Origin: DYGX01 sp035325905
Lineage (GTDB): Bacteria > Chloroflexota > Anaerolineae > Aggregatilineales > Aggregatilineaceae
DNA length: 64,000 bases
Direction: 5' to 3'
NCBI GenBank assembly: GCA_035325905.1
Contig: DAOKYY010000005.1
Location: 24,036-88,035, forward strand
The position numbers and the translations under genes were made by a program. The notes under the pieces were generated by a model, which was not told the DNA's origin, did no database searches, and saw nothing but the letters and a program-made list of their open reading frames with translations. Shown piece by piece: positions 1-10,600 of the stretch (position 1 is its first letter; each line of letters begins with the position of its first letter).

Positions 1-2
1 CG

Positions 3-1634
3 CTCTCGCTGCTGGCGACGTGGGTCCGCGCCGGGAACCCACTGGTTGAGATTTATTACCGGACCGTCTCGCTCACCGCGACCGGGCCGTACACCGCCGC
101 CGGGCTGATCGACTGGTCGAGCGCGGACTGGCACGACTGGCCGGGAGTCATGAGGGAGTACCGCGAGCTGAGCCAGCACGTCGCGCTCAGCCCGCCGGGG
201 CTGCCGCTGGTCTACGCCGGGGCGAGCCGTGTGTTCGAGCAGGTTCCACCGGTGGCGGATGCGCTCCAGCGCGGCTTCGTGCCGCTGCAATGCGACAACA
301 CGACGCTGCTCCAGTTCTCGGCGGCGGAATGGGCGGCAGCGGCGGTCGGGCTGCTGATGCCGGTCTGGGCAAGTCTGGCGGTTTTTCCGCTGGCGGCGGT
401 CGCGCGGCGGATGCGGCTGGACGCGCTACGGCTGGCGCCGCTGTGGGCGCTGGTCCCGGCGGTGATCCTGTTCGCCGGGTCGTGGAACACCGTCTACCCG
501 GCGCTGAGCGTGGCGGCGTTCGGGCTGTTGCTGCGCGGCTACGCGGCGCGGCGCGGGGCGATCTGGTGGCTGGGCGCGGGGCTGCTCAGCGGGCTGCTGA
601 CATTCGCCAACTTCTCGATGGCGCCGCTGCTGCTCCTGCTGGGGCTGTACGCGCTGCTGCGGCACGTCCTGAACGAGCGGCAGCAGCGCCCGGCGTGGTT
701 CTCGCTGAGCGTCGGCGCGTGGTTTGGGCTGGGGCTGGCGCTGCCGTGGCTGTTGTTCTGGGCGCTGACCGGCAGCGCGCCGGAGGACATGTTGCGTGTC
801 GCCTTCGACCGGCACCTGGCGCTCGACCGCCCGTATGTGCCCTGGCTGTGGATGCACGCCTGGGAATGGGCGCTGCTCGGCGGGCTGCCGATTGTGCTGC
901 TGGGCCTGGCGGCGCTGGCACGCTGGCGGCCCGGCCGAGACGTGCTGCCGCTGGCGACGTTCGGCGCGCTGATCCTGCTGCTGCTCAGCGGGACGGCGCG
1001 CGGCGAGACGGGCCGCGTGTGGCTGTTCCTGATCCCGTTCGCGCTGCTGAGCGCCGGGCAGTGGATCGCCGGATTGGACGGCGCGGCGGCGCAGGTACGA
1101 GCGTGGCGCGGGCTGTGGGCGGCTCAGATCGCGCTGCTGCTGGCGCTGGCTGGAACCTGGGCAGTGATGGGCGCGCCCGACCTGACGCCGCACCCCGATC
1201 CGCCGCCGCTGATCCCTGCCGAAACGCCGCAGGACGCCCGGTTTGACCCCGGCTTCCGGCTGGTGGGCTGGTCCGCGCAGGCTGAGCCGGGCGCGATCGC
1301 GCTGCACCTCAACTGGCGCAGCGAGCGGCAGATGACGACGGCGTATTATTTCGCGGCGCTGCCGGTCGGGCCGGGCGGCGCGCCGGGCGAGGCGGTCGTC
1401 TGGCAGCCGCAGGACACGCGCTACCCGGTGACGTGCTGGCGCCCCGGCGAGACGCTGACCGATACCGTCCGCGTGCCTTTGCCGGACTCCGCCGCGCCCG
1501 GCGACTGGTACGTCAGCGTGCAGGCGTTCGCGGACGTGAATCGCCCGCTGGACACGGTCGCGGTCACGCTGCCGGACGGCTCGCGCGACCGGCAGATCGG
1601 GCTGGGGCCGGTGCGCGTCGAGGCGGCAGACTGA
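3..1634 (+). CDS. PMT/GT39-like membrane glycosyltransferase, 5' end outside window
   Basis: The reading frame is open from base 3 to the TGA at 1632-1634, and the codons before the first ATG (150) read as continuous, plausible protein, so the gene begins upstream of the window. The visible 543 residues hold about eight or nine hydrophobic segments (roughly residues 105-390), then a soluble C-terminal part of about 150 residues that looks like a beta-sandwich. This layout is usual for chloroflexal GT39-like proteins, which transfer sugars from polyprenyl-phosphate donors at the outer membrane face. The catalytic N-terminus is not visible, so the family call rests on the membrane pattern and on the run of similar genes that follows. 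The next gene starts 31 bases downstream, suggesting one transcript. A generic membrane protein is the alternative. Confidence 0.7.
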   Translation, partial: LSLLATWVRAGNPLVEIYYRTVSLTATGPYTAAGLIDWSSADWHDWPGVMREYRELSQHVALSPPGLPLVYAGASRVFEQVPPVADALQRGFVPLQCDNTTLLQFSAAEWAAAAVGLLMPVWASLAVFPLAAVARRMRLDALRLAPLWALVPAVILFAGSWNTVYPALSVAAFGLLLRGYAARRGAIWWLGAGLLSGLLTFANFSMAPLLLLLGLYALLRHVLNERQQRPAWFSLSVGAWFGLGLALPWLLFWALTGSAPEDMLRVAFDRHLALDRPYVPWLWMHAWEWALLGGLPIVLLGLAALARWRPGRDVLPLATFGALILLLLSGTARGETGRVWLFLIPFALLSAGQWIAGLDGAAAQVRAWRGLWAAQIALLLALAGTWAVMGAPDLTPHPDPPPLIPAETPQDARFDPGFRLVGWSAQAEPGAIALHLNWRSERQMTTAYYFAALPVGPGGAPGEAVVWQPQDTRYPVTCWRPGETLTDTVRVPLPDSAAPGDWYVSVQAFADVNRPLDTVAVTLPDGSRDRQIGLGPVRVEAAD

Positions 1635-1665
1635 GTGTATCTCTCACCTTTCGAGCGGATGACGG

Positions 1666-4506
1666 ATGAACGACCCATTCCCTGAGCCATCCTCCGACGA
1701 ACATCCCGGGCCGGCGTCCGCGCCGACCGTGATCTTCGAGGACCTGACGCTGGCCGATGCGCTGCGCTACCTGTTTTGGCGCCCAGCCCGCACGGCGCGC
1801 CTGCTGTGGGCCGTGCTGACCTGCGACGCGGAGGGCGAGCGCGAGGCCCCGCCGGTCGTAGAAGCGCCGCCGCCGGACGATTGGCCCGACGAGGACGAGC
1901 CGCCCGCGCCGGAGCCAGAGATCCTGGACGCGCCCGCCGAGCCGCGCGATTCGGCGCTCTGGCTGCGCGCCGGGGCGCTGCTGGCCGCGATTCCGCTCGC
2001 GCTGATCGGCGGGTCGCAGCTTTACGCCGCCGCGATCGATCCGGTGGCGCACAGCGCCGGACGCACTAACGGCGCGTTCTGGTGGCTCGGTCTGGCGGCG
2101 GCGCTGGCGACCGGCGTCGAACTCTACGCGGCGCGGGGCTGGTGGCTGGGGCGTTTCCGGCGCTGGACGGCGGTCCCGGCTCGCGTCGATGGCTCCGGCG
2201 ATGCAGCGGTCGAGGCGGACGGCGAGGCCGTGTTTCATGTGCGCTCGGTCATGATCGATACCTCCGCCCCGGCGCCGGCGGCGCAGCGCAGCCGGGCGCG
2301 AACTGGCTGGCTTCAGGCGCACACGCCCGCGCTGGCGCTGATCCTGATCGCGCTGGCGCTGGCCGGACTCGGCTGGCGAGCGAACGTCCTGCGCGCCGCC
2401 GATGGCACGCCGCTGGACGTGGTGCTGACGTTGCATGGCGCGGTGTTCTGGCTGCTGTCGGTCGCGTTGTGGGCGACCGTCTTTCTGGTGGACTGGCCGT
2501 CGCGGCGCTGGCGAACGCTCCCGCTGCGAGCGCGCGGCGCGCGCCCCTGGTGGCGGCGGTCCGATGGCCTGCTGATCGCGGCGGCGCTGCTGGCGATCAC
2601 GGCGCTCGGCGCCTATTTCCGCCTGCACGACCTCGACACGACGCCGCCCGAAATGACGAGCGATCACATCGAAAAGCTGCTCGACGCGCTGCGTGTCAGC
2701 GAGGGGCACACCGCCGTGTTCTTTCCGAACAATGGCGGGCGCGAGGGGTTCCAGATGTGGGTCGTCGCCTTCATCGCGGACACGCTCGGCGTGGGCTTCA
2801 ACTTCCGCGCGCTCAAGCTGGCGACCGCGATCGAGGGCATCGTCACCCTGCCAGTGTTGTGGTGGATGGCGCGCCAGGTGATCGGCACGGACACGCCACG
2901 CGCCCGGCGGCTGGGGCAGTGGGTCGGGCTGGCGCTGGCCGGGCTGGTCGCGATCAGCGCGTGGCACGTCATGCTCTCGCGGCTCGGGCTGCGGATCGTG
3001 CTGACGCCGCTCACGACGGCGCTGGTGATCGGCTTCCTGGCGCGCGCCATGCGCTATGGGCGGGCGCGTGACTTCGTGGCGCTCGGCCTGGTGCTTGGCG
3101 CTGGGGTCTACTTCTACCAGGCGAACCGGATGCTTCCCGCGCTGGCGGTGATCGGCGTCGCGCTGGCCGTGCTGGGCAGCATCCGGCGCTGGCGGGACCT
3201 GCCGCGCACGCTGGCCGAGGGGATCGGGTTGGCGCTGGCGGCGGGCCTGCCCCTGCTGGCGTACTGGCTTATCGCGTTGGGGTTGGAGCAAAGCGCGCGC
3301 GACAACCTGCGACAGCTTGGCGAGCAGCTTAAGCTGCTGTTCCCGCTCGCGGCGGCGGCGTGGCTGGCGATTGTGGCGCTGGCGGCGCGCGCCTGGCCGG
3401 ATCGCCCCGCGCTGCGCTATGGCGGCGGGCTGCTGGCGGCGGCGGTGATCGCGCTGGCGCTGTATGTGCCGCTGTACCGCTACAGCGCGCTCCACCCGGA
3501 CGAATTCTGGAACCGGACGCGCGGGCGCATGTTCGGCGAGGAAGCGTTCTGGCGCGTCGATCCCGCGACCGGTATCGTGGCGGCCTATGAGCCTTCGCCG
3601 GTCGAGCAGATCGAGCGCGTGTGGGAAAAGCGCGAGGTCCTGGCCGGCAACTACGCCGACGCGCTGCGCATGGCGCATTGGGAAGGCGACGGCGCGTGGA
3701 TCAACAACGCCCACTCGCGCCCGGCGCTGGACGGGCTGAGCGGCGGGCTGGTGATCCTGGGGCTGGCGCTATGGGCGGTGCGGCTGGCGCGCCGCGCCGA
3801 CCCGGTCGATTGGCTGGTCCCGGCGGCGCTGCTGGTCATGCTGCTGCCCTCGGCGCTGACGCTGGCGTACACCATCGAGAACCCCAGCTTCACGCGGGCG
3901 AGCGGCGCGATCCCGGCGGTTTTTCTGCTGGCGGCGCTGCCGCTCGGCGCGCTGGGCGCAGGGCTGACCGAAGCGCCCCGCACGCGCCGGGGCGCCTGGA
4001 TAGGCGCGCTCGGCGGGCTGGCGGCGATCGGGCTGGTGCTGGCGCTGGCAGTCGGCCCCAACTGGACGCACTTCTTCACCGATTATCGCCTGAGTTACAA
4101 CCAGAGCTGGAAGCCGTATCACGCCATCGCCGCGCCGCTGAAAGCCTTCGCTCAGGGCGAGGGCAGCTACGGCAACGCGTTCATGGTCGCCTACCCGCAC
4201 TGGCTCGATCACCGCATCCTGGGCGCGGTGGCGGGCGATTTACGCTGGCCGAACGGGCTGGTGACGCGCGAGGAGCTGCCAGCGCGCATCGCGGCCAACG
4301 CGGGCACGCCCTACGCTTATGACCCGGCGCGCCCGCTGTTCGTGATGGTCCACCCGCAGGACACGGAAACGATCGCGTATCTCGAAGACCTGCTGCCCGG
4401 CGGGACGACCCAGGTCTACACTTACACCTACGAGACCGAGGCGGGCACGCAGACCGGCGATTTCCTGATCTACACCGTGCGTGCGGGCGAATTTCCGAGC
4501 CGGTGA
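1666..4506 (+). CDS. GT39/ArnT-like polytopic membrane glycosyltransferase
   Basis: This is a 946-residue protein. Its first ~95 residues are cytosolic and rich in Pro and Glu. About a dozen hydrophobic segments follow, and then a soluble C-terminal tail of about 130 residues. Around residues 320-335, after a transmembrane helix, the text TPPEMTSDHIEK gives the acidic first-loop motif expected of GT-C enzymes. GT-C enzymes move sugars from lipid-phosphate carriers to proteins or glycans outside the membrane; acceptor and donor cannot be read here. The ATG at 1666 lies 31 bases after the previous stop, with no strong ribosome site, which fits translational coupling. Membrane topology and first-loop acidic residues support the family; exact specificity is unknown. 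Confidence 0.75.
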   Translation: MNDPFPEPSSDEHPGPASAPTVIFEDLTLADALRYLFWRPARTARLLWAVLTCDAEGEREAPPVVEAPPPDDWPDEDEPPAPEPEILDAPAEPRDSALWLRAGALLAAIPLALIGGSQLYAAAIDPVAHSAGRTNGAFWWLGLAAALATGVELYAARGWWLGRFRRWTAVPARVDGSGDAAVEADGEAVFHVRSVMIDTSAPAPAAQRSRARTGWLQAHTPALALILIALALAGLGWRANVLRAADGTPLDVVLTLHGAVFWLLSVALWATVFLVDWPSRRWRTLPLRARGARPWWRRSDGLLIAAALLAITALGAYFRLHDLDTTPPEMTSDHIEKLLDALRVSEGHTAVFFPNNGGREGFQMWVVAFIADTLGVGFNFRALKLATAIEGIVTLPVLWWMARQVIGTDTPRARRLGQWVGLALAGLVAISAWHVMLSRLGLRIVLTPLTTALVIGFLARAMRYGRARDFVALGLVLGAGVYFYQANRMLPALAVIGVALAVLGSIRRWRDLPRTLAEGIGLALAAGLPLLAYWLIALGLEQSARDNLRQLGEQLKLLFPLAAAAWLAIVALAARAWPDRPALRYGGGLLAAAVIALALYVPLYRYSALHPDEFWNRTRGRMFGEEAFWRVDPATGIVAAYEPSPVEQIERVWEKREVLAGNYADALRMAHWEGDGAWINNAHSRPALDGLSGGLVILGLALWAVRLARRADPVDWLVPAALLVMLLPSALTLAYTIENPSFTRASGAIPAVFLLAALPLGALGAGLTEAPRTRRGAWIGALGGLAAIGLVLALAVGPNWTHFFTDYRLSYNQSWKPYHAIAAPLKAFAQGEGSYGNAFMVAYPHWLDHRILGAVAGDLRWPNGLVTREELPARIAANAGTPYAYDPARPLFVMVHPQDTETIAYLEDLLPGGTTQVYTYTYETEAGTQTGDFLIYTVRAGEFPSR

Positions 4507-4569
4507 GCCTCGGCTGAGGGCGAATGAAGCGCGCATTGAGGCGACCGGCGCGCGCTTGTGTATAACCCA

Positions 4570-4590
4570 CGATCACGGGGCCGGTGATCG
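4570..4590. repeat. 7-bp perfect inverted repeat (CGATCAC/GTGATCG)
   Basis: The arms at 4570-4576 and 4584-4590 are exact complements around a 7-base G/C loop. The repeat sits between the end of the 946-residue GT39-like gene and a candidate -35 box at 4595. It has no T-tract, so it is a poor intrinsic terminator; it could be an operator or an mRNA 3' stabiliser. Confidence 0.4.
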
Positions 4591-4594
4591 CGCC

Positions 4595-4623
4595 TTGACG
4601 CGGGCGGGCGAATCGGCTAGCGT
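4595..4623 (+). promoter_or_regulatory. Candidate sigma-70 promoter for the 2372-residue gene
   Basis: TTGACG (4595-4600) is followed after exactly 17 bases by TAGCGT (4618-4623). The spacing is optimal and the pattern resembles the clearer proS promoter (TTGACA-17-TAGCAT). It would give a leader of about 60 bases before the TTG start at 4693. A second, poorer candidate is TTGAGG-19-TATAAC at 4536-4566. Confidence 0.45.
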
Positions 4624-4692
4624 AGGGGCCGCAGAAAGCGGCTACGAGCAGCAAAAGCAGCAGACGCGGCATCACCTTCTGGCGGATACGTT

Positions 4693-7600
4693 TTGACGGA
4701 CATACAGTCGTTCTCAGACACTCCCGACAGACCCGAACCCCTCGACGGCGAGGATTTGGCGCTTTCCGCCCCCACACTGGACGCGCAAGAGATCGCGATC
4801 GAGGGCGCTGTTTATTCGCGGCGCGGGGCGGCGGTCAGCGTCCGTCCGCTCGACGCGCTGTTTTACGCGCTGCTGGTCGCGATCCTGGCGGTGGGAGCGT
4901 GGCTGCGCTTCGACGGGCAAAATTGGGACGATTACACGCACCTGCACCCCGACGAGCGTTTTCTGACCGACGTGGTCAGCCTGCTGAACGGACCGCTCCA
5001 GTTCACCGATCCGACGCCTGAGGCCGCCGAGCAGCATCGTCTGCGCTGCGAGGCGCGCTATCCGGCTCCCACCGTCGAGGGCGACGACCCGGCGGCGCGC
5101 CTGTCTGCGCTGGAGCAGGCCGGGCGCGGCGGCTATTTCGACGCCGAATGCTCGCCGCTCAACCCCAACAACCTCGGCAAAGGGCTGTACGTCTACGGCG
5201 AGTTCCCGCTGTTCACGGTGCACCTGGCGGGCGTGGCGCGCTCGCACCTCTCGCAGGATTGGCACAGCTTCCTGACGACCTTCGACCCCGAAGCCGCCGC
5301 CGAGCACCGCATCACCACGCATTGGGAGACCTACACCGGCGCGCAGCTTGTCGGGCGGAGCGTGGCCGCCGCCGCCGACTGGCTGACGATCATCGTGCTG
5401 TTCCTGCTGGGGCGGCGGCTTTACGGGCGCTGGACCGGGCTGCTGGCCGCCGGGTTTTACGCGGTCGCGGCGTTTCCGCTGCAACAGTCCCATTTCTGGA
5501 CGGTGGACACCTTCACGACGCTGTGGGTAACGCTGGCGCTCTATTTCGCCGTGCGCGCCCTGGACGGCGCAAGCGCGCTGCGCGGCGCGCCCGCCGCGGC
5601 ATACCTGGCGCTGTGGGCCGGGGCGGTGATCTGGGAAGTCGCTTATTGGGAGCGGCCCGCGCTCGGCGCGGCGCTGCTGGGCGGGGTGTTCCTGCTGGCG
5701 CTGCCCGTCATGGCCGGGCTGAGCCAGATCGCGCCGCCGCATCTCAGGCGCGCGGTGGTCGCGGCCTCTGGCCTGATCGCGGCGCTGGTGTACGTCGTGA
5801 CGGCGCTGGCGCTGGACGTATTCGCCTCGCGGCCTTTTCCGCTGGGCGAGGACCTGATCGCGCTCGGCTTTGACGCGGTGTTTTACGGGCTGGCGGCGCT
5901 GATCCTGGCGCTGATCGCGGATGTGCTACGCGGCCCGCGCCGGTCTGCTGAGCGTTTCTCGCGCCCGGCGTGGGTCGTCGGGGCGCTTGGCGTGCTGTGG
6001 CTGGCGCTGGTCGGCGCTCTGCTGCTGGACGCGCTCGCGCCGTGGGCCGCGCTGCTGGTCGCGCTGGGCGGCGTCGCGCTGCTGATCGTGGACGTGACCG
6101 ATCTGGCCGACTACGCGCTGTTCGGTGTTGCGCTTGGGGCGGCGGTCGCCAGCCGGATCAACGTCGCGCCGCTGGCCGGGATCATCGCGCTGGCGGCGGC
6201 GATCCGCCTGCTGCCGCTGCTCGACCGTGCGCTGGACCGCGCGCAGCGCTCGCACATCCTGGCGCACACGCTCAGCGGCGTGACGGCGGCGGCAGTTGTG
6301 GCGCTGGTCGTCTTCCGCCTGCTGCAACCGCACGCCTTCCTCGGGCCGGACATCTGGGGGCTGCGCTTCAACCCCGGCTGGCTGGACGACGCGCGTGAGG
6401 CGGCCACGCTGACTTCCGGCCAGTGGGACGCACCGCCGAATCACCAGTGGGCCAGCCGCACGCCGTACCTGTTCCCCTGGCGCAACATCGTGCTGTGGGG
6501 CTTCGGGCTGCCGCTGGGCCTGGTCGCCTGGGGCGCGTGGGCGTGGGCCGGTAGCGGGATCGCGCGCGCCCGCCCGCAGTGGACTCGCCACCTGATCCCG
6601 TTCGCCTGGGTGCTGGTCGTCTTCGCGTGGCTGGGCGGGCGCTGGGTGACGACTATGCGCTACTTCCTGCCGATCTACCCGCCGCTGGCGCTGTTCGCGG
6701 CCTGGGCGCTGGTCCGGCTGGTAGCTGCGGCGTGGCGCGCCTACCGGGCCGATCCGCGCGCCGCCCGGCGGCTGGCGCTCGGCGGCGCGGTCGCGCTGCT
6801 GGTCTTCGTCTATGGCTATACCGCGCTGTTTGGCTTCGGCGTCCATAACATCCACCGCCGCCAGCTGACGCGCGTGGCCGCGTCGCGCTGGTTCCAGGAG
6901 TTCGTGCCGGGCGATTTCGGCGTCTGGATCGAGGGCGACGGCCAGCGCCAGATGGTCAACCTGGGGCGCGGGCAGGTGTCCGCGCCGCCGAGCGTGCTAC
7001 GCCTGGAGCAGGGCGAGTCGGCGGAAGTCGGGTTCAACGTGCCGGGCGAGGCGCGCGTCTTCGCGCTGACCTTCCACCACCTGCTCGACCCGGCGGAAGA
7101 TGCCGGGCCGGAGACGCTGCGCGCCCGGCTCTGGCGCAACGACCCCTTCCTGGGCCGCCAGCTTGAGTGGGAGGGCACGCTGGAGCGCGATTTCTCGAAC
7201 GCCGCGTCGCCGTATGGCACCTCGTACCGGCTTGACGTGGGCGGCGAGGTGACGCTGGCCCCGCTTGAGACCGGCGACCCGCTCCGCCAGCCCTTCACGC
7301 TCGAAATCAGCGCGCTGGATGGCGGGCCGATCAGCCTGGTCGGCGGCGTGGCGGAGAGCGTCACGTCCCCGCTGAGCATGGTCACGCTCGGCGTGCAATC
7401 GACGTTCGACGACACGGTCAGCGGCCTCGACCTCAGCTTCGCGGCACCACCGCTGATTACCGGGCACGGCGACGATATCCCCGCCGCGCCGACGCACTGG
7501 ACGCCGGGCGGCGGCGACGCGATCCAGTTCCTGATCCCGATTGACGGCGTGATCGGGACGGTCGAGATCCCGCACCTGGGCGATCCACTGATGGACGCCG

Positions 7601-10600
7601 GGGTCGAGACGGTGCATTTCACGCTGATCGGACCCGACGGCGAGACGCGCACGGCGACGGTGAGCGAAGACCTCAGCGCGGGCGCGGACCCACTCGGCGC
7701 GCCGCAAACCCTGACCTTCGACCCGCCGCTGCCGGTTCAGAAGTACGACCCGGCGGGCGCCCCGCAGCTTGCTACGCTGGTGATCGAGGCCGAGGACCCG
7801 GTCTACACCTCCGGCCCCGTGATCGCGTGGGAAGGCGATTGGGACGACCCGGTGCCCTGGCCGGTCTGCCCGCTGCCCGACGATGTGCCGTACCGCGACG
7901 ACCTGCCGTCGGGCCTGTCATCCTACGACTGCGCGTCGATCGGAATGTACGGCGCGCACTACCAAGGCCTCAAGCTATGGCTGGTGGCCGAAGACACCGA
8001 CCAGAAACGCGCGGCGATGCTCAACGCGCTTGACCAGGCCGATTATCTGGTCATCACCAGCAATCGCTTCTATGACTCGCTCAGCCGCATCCCCATGCGC
8101 TGGCCGATGACGATGGCCTTCTACGACGCGTTGTTCGACGGGCGTCTCGGCTTCGAGCTGGTCAAGACCTTCGAGTCGTATCCCAGCGTCGGGCCGGTCA
8201 CGATTCCCGACCAGGCGCTGCCGACCGACGATCTGCCCGCCTGGGTCAACGAGCACTGGGAAGCCGAAGAAGCCTATCACGTCTACGATCACCCGGCGGT
8301 GCTGGTCTTTCGCAAGAACGGTGGTTACGCGCCGGAAAACACCGCCGCGATCCTCGACAGCGTCTCGCGCCGCCCGGTGACTGCGGCTATCCCCGGCTAC
8401 ATGCCGGACCCGGAGCCAGTCGGCCTGTTCGTCTGGAATGCGGTCCAGGCGTCGCAGGCCCCGACGCTGCTCCAGTTCACCGCCGAGCAGTGGGACGTGC
8501 AGCGCGCGGGCGGGACGTGGCGCGCGCTGTTCGACCTCGACGCGCTGATCAACCGCAACCAGGTCGTGGCCGTGATCGCGTGGTGGCTGCTGATCACCGG
8601 CGCCGGCTGGCTGGCGTGGCCGCTGCTGTTCGCCGCCTTCCCGGCTTTGCCGGACCGCGCCTTCCCGGTGGCGCGCATTACCGCCTGGCTGCTGGTCGCG
8701 TGGATCGCGTGGGTCGGCGGCTCATTGGGGCTGCGGACGTGGACGCGCCCCGGCCTGGCCGCGATCACGCTAGGGTTGGCGGCGCTGGCGCTCGCGGCTG
8801 CGTGGACGCGGCGCGGCGCACTGTGGTTGTACCTGCGCGCTAACTGGCGCCACCTGCTGCTGATCGAGGCGCTGGCGCTGGCGCTGTTCCTGGCGTTCGT
8901 CGGCGTGCGCCTCGGCAACCCGGACCTGTGGCAGCCCGGCCTCGGCGGCGAGAAGCCGATGGACCTGGCCTATTTCAACGGCGTGCTGCGCAGCACGATC
9001 TTTCCGCCGATTGACCCCTGGTTCTCCGGCGGCTACATCAATTACTACTACTTCGGCTACGTGATCGTCGGCGCGCCGGTCAAGCTGATCGGGCTGGACC
9101 CGGCCATCGCCTACAATCTGATTCTTCCGGCGCTCTACGCCATGACCGGGCTGGGCGTGTTCAGCATCGCGTACAACTGGGTGCGGGCGCGGGCCGTCCG
9201 CCCCGGCGAGATCTCATGCGCCACCCGCGACCGGTCGCTGATGGCCGGGGCGAGCTTGCCGCTCGAGGCGCAGCCGGGCGCGCCGCCCGGTCTCCGCCGC
9301 GAGCCGCCCGCGCCGCGCGGCAGCGCGTGGCTGGCCGGGACGCTGGCCCTGGCGCTGGCGATCATCCTCGGCAACCTGGGAACGGTGCTGGTCTTCGTGC
9401 GCGAGGTCGCCGCGCTGGACGGCTGGCAGCCGGTCCCGATGCTGACCCACGTGCGGCGGGCGGAGCTGGAGAGCGAGCGCAGCGCGATCTACGAGCGGTT
9501 GTACGGGGAAGCGGTTGAAGACTTCCGCGACGAGAACGGCGGGCGCTCGCCGTCCGAGCTTGAAATGAGCGTGCTGGGGGGGGCGGCGGGGGGGCGCGCG
9601 GAGGAAGGAACCAGGAACAAAGGGCAGCACCCGCCGTTGATCCGCATCTGGGAGCACGGGCTGACCGGCCTGCGCGCCCAGCTTCAAGCGTTCTTCAACG
9701 GGCTGGGGCGCGTGCTGGACGGCCAGCCGCTGGCGATCTACTCCAACCGCTGGCATTGGGGGCCGACGCGCATCATCAGCGAGCTGGCGCCGGCCGGCGC
9801 CGGTCACAATGCCATCAACGAGATGCCCTATTTCACGTTCCTGTACGGCGATCTGCACGCGCATATGATCTCGATGCCCGTCTACCTGCTGGCGCTGCTG
9901 TGGCTGGTGGCCGAGATCGCCGGGGCGGGGTGGGCGCTGCGCCGGGGCTGGGAAGCCGCGCTCGCGCTGTTCATCGGCGGGCTGGCGGTCGGAATCCTGC
10001 GCCCGACCAACACCTGGGACTGGATCACGTTCCTGATCCTGGGCGTGGCGGGGCTGACCTACGCCGCGTGGCTCCGCGCGGCGCGCACGACCGGCCATTT
10101 GCCCGTTCCAGAGGCGGCGACGCGGCTGTGGGCGCTGCTGAGGCCGGGCCGTGCGCGGTCTCTCTGGCCGGTGTTGTTGCTGTTACCGCTCGGCGCGGCG
10201 GCGCGCATCGCCTATTACGTCGTGCGCCGGATGCAGGCCGACGACCAGCTTAAGCGCGGGCTGCGCATCGGCGAGACGCTGATCGATCCCGGTGTGACCC
10301 CCGGCAGCGTCGCGCTGTGGATGATCGGCGCGCTGGCGGTCGGCGTAGTGGTGTACGTCGGGCTGCTGATCGCGCTGCGGGCGCGGATCGACCGGCCCCG
10401 GCTGCTCGACTGGCTGGGGCGGGTGGCGCTCTTTCTGGTGATCGTCTTCGCGGTCGCGCTGCCCTTCGCCAGCACCTTCGCCACGCCGTATAGCTCGATC
10501 AAGCCGTGGGAGGCCGAGACCACGCCGCTGTGGGCCTACCTGTACATTCACGGCCTGTTCATCTTCATCGTGATCTCGTTCCTGGTCTGGCAGACGGCGC

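Noticed and set aside
1564..3714. 716-codon open frame on the minus strand
   Set aside because: It is antisense to the GT39-like gene, very rich in Arg and Gln, and lacks any domain; GC-rich codon bias opens such frames.
4481..4696. 71-codon open frame in the gap before the giant gene
   Set aside because: No ribosome site, no domain, and it overlaps a promoter and both flanking genes.
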